In this document: piece by piece, positions 35,791 to 45,358 of the stretch | How positions within the stretch are numbered: position 1 is the first letter of the stretch | Layout: each line of letters begins with the position of its first letter | NCBI GenBank assembly: GCA_021323945.1 | Contig: JAJPKA010000020.1 | Span: 744,001-808,000, forward strand | From: Pseudomonadota bacterium | GTDB lineage: Bacteria > Desulfobacterota > Binatia > Binatales > Binataceae | Length of the DNA stretch: 64,000 bases | Reading direction: 5' to 3' | The notes under the pieces: generated by a model | Seen by the model: the letters and a program-made list of their open reading frames with translations, nothing else | Database searches by the model: none | Told to the model about the DNA's origin: nothing | Program-made: the position numbers and the translations under genes

Positions 35791-36327
35791 ATCCGTAGAG
35801 ATTTTCGTACGCCCCCATCACGAGAGCCCGCTATCCGGGTCAATCAGCAGATCCGTGCCCCGGAAGTTCGCGTGATTGATGCCGACGGAAAGCAGGCCGG
35901 TATCATGAGTGTGCGCGATGCGATTCGGTTGGCCGAAAGTCGCGGACTCGATTTGGTTGAGGTTGCAGCAACCGCACAGCCACCAGTCTGCCGTATCATC
36001 GATTTCGACAAGTATCGTTACGCGCAAAAAAAGAAAGCTCACGACTCCAAGCGTGGCTCGGCAGGCAGTGCGGTTAAGGAAATCAAAATGGGCGCACTCA
36101 CCGAGAAGCACGATGTTGATTTCAAGATCAAGCACATCCGCCGCTTTGTTGGTGAGGGTCAGCGTGTTAAACTCTCAATCTCGTTTCGGGGCCGGCAGAT
36201 TACTCACCCTGAATTGGGCCGGAGTTTGATTGAAGGAATAATTGAGCAGGTGCGGGACGTGGCGCAACCCGAGGGTGCGGCCCGCATGGAAGGCCGCAAT
36301 ATGTCGGTGTTGCTCACTCCGCGTTGA
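35791..36327 (+). CDS. infC: Translation initiation factor IF-3, ATC start
   Basis: 178 residues with the IF-3 start IRRDFRTPP, then VNQQIRAPEVRVIDADG, and the C-domain KEIKMGALTEKHDVDFKI. It prevents premature subunit joining and checks the start codon. No ATG, GTG or TTG can give the full protein; GGAGGAGG at 35777-35784 stands six bases before an ATC at 35791. Rare AUU/AUC/AUA starts in infC are a conserved feedback device, because IF-3 itself discriminates against them. A later GTG at 35872 would remove 27 conserved residues. Confidence 0.94.
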   Translation: MRRDFRTPPSREPAIRVNQQIRAPEVRVIDADGKQAGIMSVRDAIRLAESRGLDLVEVAATAQPPVCRIIDFDKYRYAQKKKAHDSKRGSAGSAVKEIKMGALTEKHDVDFKIKHIRRFVGEGQRVKLSISFRGRQITHPELGRSLIEGIIEQVRDVAQPEGAARMEGRNMSVLLTPR

Positions 36328-36398
36328 TTGGAACCAGTTCAGGGCTAGCGCAAAGAAGCGAAAAACGCGCATCGGTTCCGATCCGCGCACATTTGTCT

Positions 36399-36599
36399 AT
36401 GCCAAAGCTGAAAACATCGCGCAGTGCCGCCAAGCGGTTTAAATTTACGAAAAATGGCGTGGTCAAGCACAAGCGCGCCTATCTACGCCATCTCTTGTCA
36501 AGCAAGAGCAGGAGTCGCAAGCGCCGTCTCCGACGTGCCGGCACGCTGAATAAAACTGACACAGCCACCGCTCACGCGCTCTTGCCTTACGGTCAATAA
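36399..36599 (+). CDS. rpmI: 50S ribosomal protein L35
   Basis: 66 residues, the typical start MPKLKTSRSAAKRFKFTKNG and a strongly basic tail (SRKRRLRRAGTL). Part of the large subunit near the exit site. It is 71 bases after infC and 59 bases before rplT, as in most bacteria, where this block is controlled by L20 binding its own leader; such a site was not identified here. Confidence 0.96.
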   Translation: MPKLKTSRSAAKRFKFTKNGVVKHKRAYLRHLLSSKSRSRKRRLRRAGTLNKTDTATAHALLPYGQ

Positions 36600-36658
36600 C
36601 TTGCTGTCAAGCTGCTTTGAGAGTGGTGCTGCCAAATAAAGAAGGGAAGTGATTCCGG

Positions 36659-37024
36659 ATGCCTCGTGCCAAGGGCGGACCCAAGACGCGTCGCCGACAC
36701 AAACGCCAGTTAAAACTGGCTTCCGGGTTCGTGGGCGGTCGCAAACTCTATCGCCAAGCTCGGAGCACGCTCGAGAAAGGTCTTACGTACGCTTATCGCG
36801 ATCGTAAACAGAAAAAGCGAAACTTCCGGGCGCTGTGGATTGCGCGCATCAATGCCTTGGTGCGCGAGCACGGCCTTAATTACAGCCGCTTTATCGACGG
36901 CTTGCATAAGGCAGGGATCGAACTCGATCGTAAGCAATTGGCAGTCCTCGCCCTCCAGCGGGACCAGTTGTTTAGCGATTTAGTGCGTGCTGCGCGGGAT
37001 GCGCTGGGCCTGCAGGCCGCCTAA
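36659..37024 (+). CDS. rplT: 50S ribosomal protein L20
   Basis: 121 residues with the L20 signature: [16 protein letters not shown] at the start, a long basic helix through [15 protein letters not shown], then [20 protein letters not shown]. It is an early assembly protein of the large subunit and in other species represses its own operon. A perfect hairpin 30 bases after the stop separates it from pheS. Confidence 0.97.
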   Translation: MPRAKGGPKTRRRHKRQLKLASGFVGGRKLYRQARSTLEKGLTYAYRDRKQKKRNFRALWIARINALVREHGLNYSRFIDGLHKAGIELDRKQLAVLALQRDQLFSDLVRAARDALGLQAA

Positions 37025-37053
37025 GCACTAAGCATCTCCAAGCATGCATGTTC

Positions 37054-37087
37054 AAAGACCATGTGGCTGCCACATGGTCTTTCGTTT
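37054..37087 (+). terminator. Hairpin terminator between rplT and pheS
   Basis: A perfect 13-bp stem (AAAGACCATGTGG with its complement) around a three-base loop CTG; the stem ends in CTTT followed by CGTTT. It probably attenuates read-through from rplT into pheST. No Phe-rich leader frame was found next to it, so a classical pheST attenuator is not supported. Confidence 0.7.
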
Positions 37088-37179
37088 GGCCGCCTCGGGA
37101 ACAGTTGGATCCAAAAATGCCGGCGCCGAACCTCAGTCTTTGGTCGTAAGAACAATAACGGAGGCGAGCGCTAACCTTG

Positions 37180-38226
37180 ATGAGGGAGCAGCTGGAACAA
37201 ATTCGGGCCCAGGCGTTGGAGCAGTTGGGCGACGCGGCGACTCCGGAGCAGATTGAAGCGGTCCGCGTGCGCGTGCTCGGCCGCTCGGGTGAGCTGACTG
37301 AAATTATGCGCCGCATGCCCGAAGTCCCGCGAGAAGAACGCCCCGCAATCGGGCGGTTGGTCAACGAAATCAAAACCCAAATCGAAGAGCGAATCGCCGT
37401 CCTCAGCGAGCAACTCAAGCGGCTGGCGATGGAACGTTCTTTGGTCGAAGCGCGGATCGACGTGACCCTTCCGGGGTTAAACGTGCCGCGCGGCTGGCTC
37501 CATCCGGTGACCCAGAGCCGCGAGCGAATGCTGGATATCCTCGAATCGATGGGATTTGAGGTGGTCGAGACCCCAGATATCGAGGACGATTTCCACAACT
37601 TCGGCGCCCTAAACTTTCCCCCCGATCATCCGGCGCGCGAGATGCAAGATACGTTCTTCCTCTTTGGTGGTTTGTTGCTCCGCACTCATACCTCCAACGG
37701 GCAGATCCGTGTGATGGAGCAGCGTAAACCGCCGCTCGCGATCGTATGTCCGGGCAATTGCTATCGTCCGGATGAACTGACCGTACGCTCCTCGCCCATG
37801 TTTGGTCAGATCGAAGGTTTCATGATCGATCGTGCAGGCGTCATCACAATGGCTCACCTCAAGGGTGTGTTGACTGAGTTTCTCCGAGCCTTTTTCGGTC
37901 CTGAAAGTGCCGTGCGGTTTCGCGCCAGCTTCTTCCCCTTTACCGAGCCGAGCGCGGAAGTTGATATTTCATGCCTGCTTTGCGGCGGCAGCGGATGCCG
38001 AGTTTGCAAACAGTCCGGTTGGACCGAGATCCTTGGGGCCGGGATGATACATCCCAACGTGTTGCGCGCCGTAGGCTATGATCCGGAAGAATATCAGGGA
38101 TTTGCGTTTGGCATGGGCGTCGAACGAACGGCCTTACTCAAGCTGGGTGTTGAGGACATGCGGTTGTTCTTCGAGAACGACCTCCGATTTCTTCGCCAGT
38201 TTCGCTCGGGCGAGGCGGTGTCATGA
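37180..38226 (+). CDS. pheS: Phenylalanyl-tRNA synthetase alpha subunit
   Basis: About 348 residues: an N-terminal coiled-coil arm (to about 95) and the class II core (GWLHPVTQSRERMLDILESM, FHNFGALNFPPDHPAR, then GFAFGMGVERTALLKLGV). A four-Cys knuckle (CLLCGGSGCRVC) precedes the last motif, as in other bacterial PheS. With PheT it forms an alpha2-beta2 enzyme. The start is ATG 37180; a TTG three bases before is also possible. Its stop overlaps pheT (ATGA). Confidence 0.96.
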   Translation: MREQLEQIRAQALEQLGDAATPEQIEAVRVRVLGRSGELTEIMRRMPEVPREERPAIGRLVNEIKTQIEERIAVLSEQLKRLAMERSLVEARIDVTLPGLNVPRGWLHPVTQSRERMLDILESMGFEVVETPDIEDDFHNFGALNFPPDHPAREMQDTFFLFGGLLLRTHTSNGQIRVMEQRKPPLAIVCPGNCYRPDELTVRSSPMFGQIEGFMIDRAGVITMAHLKGVLTEFLRAFFGPESAVRFRASFFPFTEPSAEVDISCLLCGGSGCRVCKQSGWTEILGAGMIHPNVLRAVGYDPEEYQGFAFGMGVERTALLKLGVEDMRLFFENDLRFLRQFRSGEAVS

Positions 38227-40691
38227 AAGTGCCGCTGAGCTGGTTGCGTGAATTTGTCACTGTTGATGCGGCAACCGAGGAAATTTGCCGGCGGCTGACG
38301 ATGGCAGGCCTGGAGGTTGAAACCCTCACGCGCGTAGTGCCGGGTTTTACTGACGTCTTTGTCGCCAGAGTACTAAAGGTCGAGCGTCACCCCAACGCGG
38401 ACCGTCTTAGCCTATGCGATGTCGATGCCGGCAATGCAGGAAGGGCTCGCGTCGTGTGCGGTGCCCCTAACGTGCGTGCTGGGATGCTGACGGCGTTTGC
38501 GCGGGTAGGCGCGAGGCTGGCCAGCGGCGTTCATGGTCATGGTTCAGGTAGTCTGGAAGAGGCCGAGCCCCTGCAGGCAGCCGTGATTCGGGGAGTGCAA
38601 TCTGAGGGAATGTTGTGTTCGGAGCTCGAACTCGGCTTATCAAGCGATCATCAGGGCATTGTGGAGTTGGACTCGGACGCCAAGCCGGGCGAGCCGTTTC
38701 AAACCTATCTTAAGCTGCCGGATGCGGTACTCGACATCGCGGTTACGCCCAATCGCGGCGACTGCCTATCCATTCTAGGTGTCGCGCGCGAGGTGGCGGC
38801 GTTGTTCGGCTGTAAACTACGGCCGCCTAAGATCAAGGGGGTTCGAATCTCCCGCGAAGGCAGTCCTTCCGAATTCAGCTTCGATGTTGAGATTCGTGCT
38901 CCCGAGCTCTGCGCACGCTACGCTGCGCTCGCCATGAATCACATAACCGTAGCCCCGTCGCCGCTGTGGATGAGGCGTCGGCTCGAACTGTGCGGGATGC
39001 GTGCGCTGAATAACGTCGTCGACGTCACGAACTACGTGATGCTCGAGATAGGTCAACCGCTGCACGCGTTCGACCTCCGTCAAATTTCCGGTCAGCGAAT
39101 TATCGTTCGTCGCGCTGGTGAAGAGCGCGAGTTTGAGACGCTCGACGGAACGCGACGAGCATTACAGCCGGATGATCTGTTGATCGCCGACGCCGAGCGT
39201 CCGCTCGCAATTGCGGGTATAATGGGCGGTCGCAATTCCGAGGTCGTAGCGTCGACCCAAAGTGTACTGCTCGAAAGCGCTTACTTCGAACCCCTCAGTA
39301 TTGCGCGCACTGCACGAAGGCTCAACCTGCGCAGCGAGGCCAGTTATCGATTCGAGCGCGGAATCGATCGAGCGGGGCAGGTGAACGGCCTTTTACGCGC
39401 TGCTGAGCTGCTGGGTGCACTCGCCGGCGCGAAGCCAACTTCACGCTTGCTCGATGTCGAACCCCGTCCGGCTCAGGAGCGCCGGATCGAACTAAAACTG
39501 AGCTATCTGAACTCAGTTCTGGGTGCCTCTATCCCAGTAACGGAAGTGCGGAAGCGGTTGAAGTTTTTAGGCGCGCGTGTCGAAACGGGAACACGGACAT
39601 TGGTGGTGTTTCCGCCTAGCTTTCGACCGGACCTCAACGAACCGGCAGACCTGGTGGAGGAGGTCGCCAGGCTTACTGGATTAGCCGAAATCCCTGCGCG
39701 GCTGCCCCGGCGCGAGGCAGCAGTCGCCATAGTTCACGAGGAACGGCGGTTCGAGAAGAGGTTGCGCGAACTGATGGTGGGATGCGGGATGGTCGAGGTT
39801 AAAACTTTGGCTTTTATCGCAGCCGCCGATAACCAGCGTTTCCCTGGCTTCGTCTCGATCGAGGGAGGAGCGACCAGAGCTGAGCCGGCGAGAGTTATTA
39901 ATCCGTTAACTGCCGAATTATCGGAAATGCGCCTGAGCCTTTTACCTGGTCTGCTAAATGCGCTGCGCTTCAACCTGAACCGAGAAGCTACGGCGTTCCA
40001 CGCGTTTGAGATCGGCAAAGTATTCACAACGGTTGAAGGAATTCCACGCGAGCAGCGGCGTTTAGCCGCTATCAGCTATGGCGACTACGCCATGGGTGGA
40101 GTGGATCACCCTGCGGTCAAGGCCGGATTTTTTACCGCCAAAGGCATTCTCGAAACTTGCTTTCGCGGATTGGCAATTGAGGAGGTTTCGTTTGAGCCCG
40201 CTGCCCCGAGTTTGGCCCCGTATTTGCATCCGGGGCGAGCTGCACAGTTTTCGGTCGGCGGCTCCATGCTCGGCCTGATCGGAGAACTTCACCCGGCGGA
40301 GGTTTTGCGGCTCGACTTGGAACACCCTTGTGTTCTGTTTGAAGTTGACTTGGCGACTTTGATGACTTATGCCAGTCGGGCAGCGGTTACCGTGAATCTG
40401 CCGCCGCGGTTTCCCGCGGTGCGCCGCGACCTGGCACTGTTGGTCGATAGTGAGATCGCAGCTGGGCTTGTATTAGCAACCGTCCAGAAGCTGGACGTGG
40501 AGCTGTTAGAGAGCGTCGAACTGTTTGATGTTTATCAGGGTGAGTCTATTCCGCTTGGAAAAAAGAGCGTCGCACTGGCATGCCGATACCGCGCTAAGGA
40601 TCGGACCTTGACCGATGAAGAAGTCAATCGCGCCCACAACCTGGTGATCGAGCAGACGCGCTCGCGATTACGGGCCGAGCTACGCCTGTAA
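38223..40691 (+). CDS. pheT: Phenylalanyl-tRNA synthetase beta subunit
   Basis: 822 residues, full length: MKVPLSWLREFV start, EMAP-II-like tRNA-binding domain (about 40-160, VVCGAPNVRAGM), B3/B4 editing domain, B5 (SLLDVEPRP region on), catalytic-like domain, and C-terminal FDX-ACB domain (PPRFPAVRRDLALLVD). It recognises and edits tRNA-Phe with PheS. ATGA overlap with pheS couples translation. Confidence 0.97.
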   Translation: MKVPLSWLREFVTVDAATEEICRRLTMAGLEVETLTRVVPGFTDVFVARVLKVERHPNADRLSLCDVDAGNAGRARVVCGAPNVRAGMLTAFARVGARLASGVHGHGSGSLEEAEPLQAAVIRGVQSEGMLCSELELGLSSDHQGIVELDSDAKPGEPFQTYLKLPDAVLDIAVTPNRGDCLSILGVAREVAALFGCKLRPPKIKGVRISREGSPSEFSFDVEIRAPELCARYAALAMNHITVAPSPLWMRRRLELCGMRALNNVVDVTNYVMLEIGQPLHAFDLRQISGQRIIVRRAGEEREFETLDGTRRALQPDDLLIADAERPLAIAGIMGGRNSEVVASTQSVLLESAYFEPLSIARTARRLNLRSEASYRFERGIDRAGQVNGLLRAAELLGALAGAKPTSRLLDVEPRPAQERRIELKLSYLNSVLGASIPVTEVRKRLKFLGARVETGTRTLVVFPPSFRPDLNEPADLVEEVARLTGLAEIPARLPRREAAVAIVHEERRFEKRLRELMVGCGMVEVKTLAFIAAADNQRFPGFVSIEGGATRAEPARVINPLTAELSEMRLSLLPGLLNALRFNLNREATAFHAFEIGKVFTTVEGIPREQRRLAAISYGDYAMGGVDHPAVKAGFFTAKGILETCFRGLAIEEVSFEPAAPSLAPYLHPGRAAQFSVGGSMLGLIGELHPAEVLRLDLEHPCVLFEVDLATLMTYASRAAVTVNLPPRFPAVRRDLALLVDSEIAAGLVLATVQKLDVELLESVELFDVYQGESIPLGKKSVALACRYRAKDRTLTDEEVNRAHNLVIEQTRSRLRAELRL

Positions 40692-40742
40692 TAACCGGGC
40701 ACCGAGCAACCGTGGCTTGGGGGTGGCAATTGGTTGCTGGAA

Positions 40743-41018
40743 ATGACCAAGAGCGATCTCGTGGAAGTCATCTACGAGCGCGTCGGACTCTCGAGGAAAG
40801 AGGCCGCCCAAGCTGTGGATAACGTGCTGGAGATCATCAAGGACACCTTGCGCCGAGGCGAGAAGGTAAAGATTTCGGGTTTCGGCACGTTTGTGGTCAG
40901 TCGCAAACGTGCTCGCAGGGGTCGTAACCCCCAGACGGGGACCCCTCTCATCATTGACTCACGTTGCGTGCTATCTTTCAAAGCCAGTGACATTCTCAAA
41001 GAACGGCTCTGCGGGTAG
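40743..41018 (+). CDS. ihfA: Integration host factor alpha subunit
   Basis: 91-residue HU/IHF-type DNA-bending protein: MTKSDLVEVIYERVGLSRKE, GEKVKISGFGTFVVSRKRAR, and the DNA-intercalating GRNPQTGTPL. pheT-ihfA is a very common order and marks it as IHF alpha rather than HU. The tip Pro lies in RNP. The MerR-type gene starts inside its 3' end in another frame. Confidence 0.93.
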   Translation: MTKSDLVEVIYERVGLSRKEAAQAVDNVLEIIKDTLRRGEKVKISGFGTFVVSRKRARRGRNPQTGTPLIIDSRCVLSFKASDILKERLCG

Positions 41019-41532
41019 GGGAAGGCGCGGCTCGGGTCGAGGTAGCGTTGGAGGGCCGAAGAAGGTCAAGCTGCGCAAAGCAACCCGCAGTCCGGAGCAA
41101 ATCAAGCGCGCGGAGCGCCCGCTTAAGATCGGCGAAGCTGCTAGTCTGGTGGGTGTCGAACCTTACGTTTTGCGCTTCTGGGAGACCCAGTTTTCATTCA
41201 TCCGTCCTAAACTGTCCCGCTCAGGCCACCGCTTCTATAGTCAGAGCGACATAGACACTCTGCGATACGTCAAGCATCTGCTTCACACCGAGGGCTACAC
41301 AATCGCAGGTGCAAAGAAGTTCATCCGCGAAAGAGGTCTGGACGGTGCCAAGCAAATGCTCACCCGCACCCGAATTTCGACGAGTACCCGCGTAAAAGAA
41401 AAACAACAGTTGCGCCTGCCCCTCTCGGGCGAGCAAAACTCGCTCCCTGTCGCAAATCGTGCTTTCGAACGCACTTTGCGTGAAATCCGCGACGACCTCA
41501 GAGCATTGCACAGGTTGCTCGAGAGCGCCTGA
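40987..41532 (+). CDS. MerR-family transcriptional regulator
   Basis: About 181 residues: a basic, Gly/Arg-rich lead (to about 40), then the MerR winged helix (LKIGEAASLVGVEPYVLRFW and RSGHRFYSQSDIDTLRYVKH), a short linker helix (TIAGAKKFIRERG) and a C-terminal tail without metal-binding Cys. This subtype, next to ihfA and thought to bind DNA only, is typical of deltaproteobacterial relatives. The only usable start before the domain is GTG 40987, inside ihfA, without a clear ribosome binding site. The ligand is unknown. Confidence 0.85.
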   Translation: MTFSKNGSAGRGRRGSGRGSVGGPKKVKLRKATRSPEQIKRAERPLKIGEAASLVGVEPYVLRFWETQFSFIRPKLSRSGHRFYSQSDIDTLRYVKHLLHTEGYTIAGAKKFIRERGLDGAKQMLTRTRISTSTRVKEKQQLRLPLSGEQNSLPVANRAFERTLREIRDDLRALHRLLESA

Positions 41533-41559
41533 GCTAGAGGCTTTGGTGCGGGTTGGAAA

Positions 41560-42408
41560 TCAATCTTGCCAGGCTTCGCCTTCAGCAGGGCGTAAGGTGA
41601 ACCGGAGCGGAACCTCGAGAAGTACTCGGACTAACCGGCCCTGGCTATCGCGACCTGGGGTAAACCGCCAACGGCTGACGGCTTCGACAGCGGCAGGATC
41701 AAGCAGAGGGATTGATTGAACGACCTGAATGTTACGTTCCACGTCGCCCCGGGTGTCGACCACTATCCTTAAGACTACCTCACCTTGGATGCCTCTCAGC
41801 CGAGCCAACTCGGGATAGTCGGGTGCCGGCTGCGAGACGGGAATTGGCGGGTGCTCAACTTGCTCTGCAACCAGCGGAGCACTATCCAAGACACTATTAC
41901 TGACCTTGCTAGCTCCGTTCGGAGCTCGTTCCGGGTCGCGCTGGCCGGTACGCAAAGCAGTTCCCGATTCCCTCCGTGCTTTGGTTTCGATAGCCGCGGT
42001 GACTGTAGACCGCGCGAACTCGTCGGGCATCGATTCGTTCTCGAGCTTTTTCCTGCGATGTCTGACTGGCAACCGTGAGCGGTTCCGGAGTCGCCTCGCG
42101 GTTGAGGCCGACAAGGTCGACGACTTCTGAGTGGGATTGAATGAATGTGGCTCGGGCGCTTTTCCGTTCGATGAGCTCACTAGTGTGACATAGAACAGCC
42201 GATTCTCCGGAAAGCCTTTCCTGACAGAAGAGCTCGAATGACTGATTGCGATTGTGATGACGAGGGCCAGCGCGTGAACCGACGCGGAAACCAGCGCCGC
42301 CGCAGCCAGGCGATATCGGTTGTAATCAGAAGCCAGTGGAGAGGCCATAAGCTGCGCTTTAGTGATACGGTCAGGCTTAACCGCTCTGCGGCAAAAGTCA
42401 TTTGCCAT
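41560..42408 (-). CDS. tonB: TonB-family energy transducer
   Basis: About 282 residues: one N-terminal membrane helix (AAAALVSASVHALALVITIAI), a long charged Ser/Arg/Pro spacer and the TonB C-terminal domain (YPELARLRGIQGEVVLRIVV, then AVEAVSRWRFTPG). It passes proton-motive energy to outer-membrane receptors, presumably the receptor two genes upstream. ATG 42408 overlaps the DUF4198 stop; an internal ATG at 42348 is also possible. No exbB/exbD is present. Confidence 0.9.
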   Translation of the reverse strand: MANDFCRRAVKPDRITKAQLMASPLASDYNRYRLAAAALVSASVHALALVITIAISHSSSSVRKGFPENRLFYVTLVSSSNGKAPEPHSFNPTQKSSTLSASTARRLRNRSRLPVRHRRKKLENESMPDEFARSTVTAAIETKARRESGTALRTGQRDPERAPNGASKVSNSVLDSAPLVAEQVEHPPIPVSQPAPDYPELARLRGIQGEVVLRIVVDTRGDVERNIQVVQSIPLLDPAAVEAVSRWRFTPGRDSQGRLVRVLLEVPLRFTLRPAEGEAWQD

Positions 42409-43180
42409 GATCCGGTACAAAGAAAGTGAGGCTTGCACCGTAGTCATCATAATCGGAGAGTTGTGGAAAACGCGGCGGGGTACGGTAATCCACCGCGATT
42501 ACCTGCAAACCTGCTTGCGATATGGGAACGAGCGCGATGCCGTTCTCATTTGTCTTATACCGTGGGATGTTTGATTCGCTGATCCGAGTGCGGCCGTCGC
42601 CGACCTCGACTCCTAGGCTCGCAATGGGCTTACCTCGCCAAAGGATTTGGACCGGGAGTGTGTCTCCGGTGCGTATCCGAAACGGGTTGTTCAGCGGTAG
42701 GATCTCAAGCTCCATGCCAAGCGCATGCTCAAACGCACGATTTAGCGCCGCGGCCGGGAATAGTGCCTTTGCAAACTTAAGAAAGTAACCGCTGTCTTTG
42801 CTGTGCGCGAGTTGCACCTTGGAGGTATTGAAGTATCTTGTCGGCGAGTTTGCTGACCAGAAACCGTTATCGTATTCGGCAGAAACCATCAGAACTTTGC
42901 GTCCCTGTAGTAGGGGTTGCAGCTCGAGAATTGTTTGACCCCCGCACTCTTTCGGGAGTGCACCGAGCAACGACAGTGGAGACCACTGGCCTGCAACGTA
43001 GGCATCCAGGTGGATCAGCTTGTCCGGATCCGGAGATTGGTATGCCTGCGGATGACCGAATTCAATCGAGAGGCTCTGCGAGCCAGTCGCTATCAACACC
43101 AGATCGTGGGCAAGGGCTGGCTTGGCGTCAGGCCCGATCAGCATGGACACAAACACGACTACGAGAAGCATATTGTTCAT
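42398..43180 (-). CDS. DUF4198-type periplasmic metal-uptake-associated protein
   Basis: 260 residues with a signal peptide ending at ALA (about residue 24), so the mature start is HDLVL. The beta-rich body matches the DUF4198/NikK-like group: GMELEILPLNNPFRIRTGD, VQILWRGKPI, and the C-terminal DYDDYGASLTFFV. These proteins often accompany nickel/cobalt uptake. The mature N-terminal His would be a metal ligand. It lies 12 bases after the receptor gene and overlaps tonB. Confidence 0.75.
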   Translation of the reverse strand: MNNMLLVVVFVSMLIGPDAKPALAHDLVLIATGSQSLSIEFGHPQAYQSPDPDKLIHLDAYVAGQWSPLSLLGALPKECGGQTILELQPLLQGRKVLMVSAEYDNGFWSANSPTRYFNTSKVQLAHSKDSGYFLKFAKALFPAAALNRAFEHALGMELEILPLNNPFRIRTGDTLPVQILWRGKPIASLGVEVGDGRTRISESNIPRYKTNENGIALVPISQAGLQVIAVDYRTPPRFPQLSDYDDYGASLTFFVPDHGK

Positions 43181-43192
43181 GTGCGGTTTTGT

Positions 43193-45358
43193 TTAAGGAA
43201 TGCCCGGTAGCAATCGGAGTGGCAAATGGACACCCGCCTGAATCGTCAATAGCGATTTTGGGGCGATACCCACTATGGTGGGACTTAACTCTACTGCGGT
43301 TTCATTGAAACGACCGAACAGATAGGTTGTCATCTCGAAGTAGGCACTGGCCCCGAGCCAATGGGTGTTGGTGTACCAAGCATCCAGATTGAAACGGGAA
43401 TAAGCTCCAGCGTGCTGAGCTGCCGCGGGATCAAGCTCGCTTTCGCCGACGAACTGCTGGTTGGCGTAAATGAAAATGACGTGTGCGGAGTGCGGACCGA
43501 ACAGCGGCCATCGCAACTCGCCGCCATACTTGGCCAGCCACTTGGGAGTGTTCGGTACGTCGGTGCCTTTTCCGTGTTGATTGCCCTCAAGCCGCGCCTG
43601 CAACGCACTATAGTTCGCCAACAGCGAGCACGTGATACCGCGCTCTGTTTCGAGTAAACGATACCCACCTTCGAGGTCAAAGCCTTCGCGCCGAGAGGGT
43701 CCGAGATTTTTGGGGAGCTCCGGCGGGGGATTCTCCTGAATCTCGTTCGTTAGTTGGCTGGTGTATACGGAGCCGAGAACATGCCATTGCTGGCCAGGCG
43801 AGCTGTACTGAACCCCGACTTCCTCGCTTGTCACTGTGGTGAGATCAATGCTTGGGTTGAGCGGCAGATCGGACACTGCACTAGGTGAGCGTACACCTTG
43901 TCCAATATTGGCGAACAAATCCACCCCAGGAATCGGTGTTATGGTAATGCCGCCCTTCGGTTCGAATGCTCCCGTATCCGGAGCTACATGCCGAGTCGGC
44001 GCTATAAAACTATGTACATCGAAGAAGAATTCATCATACCGAAACCCGCCGGTAAGCTTCAGCCAGGAGAATGGCTTGATGTCAGTCTGAGCATATCCGA
44101 ACGGGTTGTGAACATTGAAATTGACATTGATTGTTTGACTGCGCGGAAGTCTCTCAACCGTGTTGAATTGCTTGGCGTTGGCGATGTCAGAACGGATGCC
44201 CAAACCCGTCAGTAAGTCGGCCTTCATGCCAAAAGGCAGGGAGAGGAGCCAAAATTTGCTCCCGCTGCCGCCCAGTATGTATCGCCGGTCAGCACTAAGT
44301 GCCTGTCCTGGCTGAGTGGGATTGATGGGAAGCCCGTTCGGATTGAATGTGGCATACCGGTTGAAGACATTGTGAATCGCATAAAGGTTTACCGACAGCG
44401 GTTCACTCGCAGATAGTTGCCGATAATTGAAAACTACATTTTCCTCGGTCCGGTTGCCCCCATCGGTTGAATTAATCGCACTGTTGGGACTCAGTCGTCC
44501 CGACTCCACAAGCGCTCGGCTTATATAACCGGGCGCACCGAAACTGTCGTTGAAGAACTGAAAGCGGAAAGTGCCCGAGCCGTTGAGCAACGGAAACGTT
44601 ATCTTGTCGAACGTGTTGATACGCATCAGACCCTCGTTGTGTCTGTAGCCTTGTGTATCGTCCACCAGCAGAGAAAGGAAACCGCCAACATCACCGAGCT
44701 TGGCCGAGTAGATTCCGTTTCCGTGCACCATTCCGAATTGGCCGCCGCTAAGGGTAATGCCCGATGGAGGGGCATCCATCGTCCTGTATTCAACCGACCC
44801 ACCGACATTGAAGTCCCCCGCGCGTATGTCAAACGGTCCGCGTGTCAGCGTCACCTGACTAACCAGTTCCGGGTTGAGATCGTTCAGATCGGTGTAGCCA
44901 TTGACTTGAATCGAAGAGGTCTGGTTTTGAGGCACGCCATCGACGAATGTCGCGACGTCGCGCCCATGCTCGAGTTGATCGAAGCCACGAATGGCAATCC
45001 CGTAGCCCACGCCTCCCTGGCCATAGTTGTCAACTGTCACCCCGGCGAAGGGGCGCAATAGTTCCCCGTAAGTTGTTGTGCTGCGTCTGATCTCCGCTGG
45101 ATACTTCGCCACCGACAGCGAGGCCGGGTTGGCAGTGCGGATCGGCGAAAGGTCGGTTTTGCCAGGCTCAGCGGCAACTCCATAAATAACCATTTCTTTG
45201 AGGCGCTGCGGGCGTCTTGGCTGAGGCTTGTTATCCGTCTTAGCCGTGCGCGTGGTTCGGCCGTCGACTGAGCTCGATAAAGCTACTCGACTGTCAATGG
45301 CGGTCAGCAGGGCGCACACTACCGCGACCAGGCCAACGAAAAACGTTCGCTTGGACAT
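43193..45358 (-). CDS. TonB-dependent outer-membrane receptor
   Basis: 721 residues: signal peptide (MSKRTFFVGLVAVVCALLTA), a plug domain (YGELLRPFAGVTVDNYGQGG, GIAIRGFDQLEHGRDVATFVDGVP, LNDLNPELVSQVTLTRGPFD) and a 22-strand barrel. It imports a chelate or metal at the expense of TonB energy. The ATG at 45358 has GGGGGA upstream. The neighbours (His-rich protein, DUF4198, TonB) suggest a divalent metal such as Ni, Co or Zn rather than a siderophore, but the substrate is inferred. Confidence 0.92.
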   Translation of the reverse strand: MSKRTFFVGLVAVVCALLTAIDSRVALSSSVDGRTTRTAKTDNKPQPRRPQRLKEMVIYGVAAEPGKTDLSPIRTANPASLSVAKYPAEIRRSTTTYGELLRPFAGVTVDNYGQGGVGYGIAIRGFDQLEHGRDVATFVDGVPQNQTSSIQVNGYTDLNDLNPELVSQVTLTRGPFDIRAGDFNVGGSVEYRTMDAPPSGITLSGGQFGMVHGNGIYSAKLGDVGGFLSLLVDDTQGYRHNEGLMRINTFDKITFPLLNGSGTFRFQFFNDSFGAPGYISRALVESGRLSPNSAINSTDGGNRTEENVVFNYRQLSASEPLSVNLYAIHNVFNRYATFNPNGLPINPTQPGQALSADRRYILGGSGSKFWLLSLPFGMKADLLTGLGIRSDIANAKQFNTVERLPRSQTINVNFNVHNPFGYAQTDIKPFSWLKLTGGFRYDEFFFDVHSFIAPTRHVAPDTGAFEPKGGITITPIPGVDLFANIGQGVRSPSAVSDLPLNPSIDLTTVTSEEVGVQYSSPGQQWHVLGSVYTSQLTNEIQENPPPELPKNLGPSRREGFDLEGGYRLLETERGITCSLLANYSALQARLEGNQHGKGTDVPNTPKWLAKYGGELRWPLFGPHSAHVIFIYANQQFVGESELDPAAAQHAGAYSRFNLDAWYTNTHWLGASAYFEMTTYLFGRFNETAVELSPTIVGIAPKSLLTIQAGVHLPLRLLPGIP

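Noticed and set aside
37020-37180. A pheST attenuator with a Phe leader peptide
   Set aside because: The frame around 37047 contains no Phe run, and only a simple hairpin is present.
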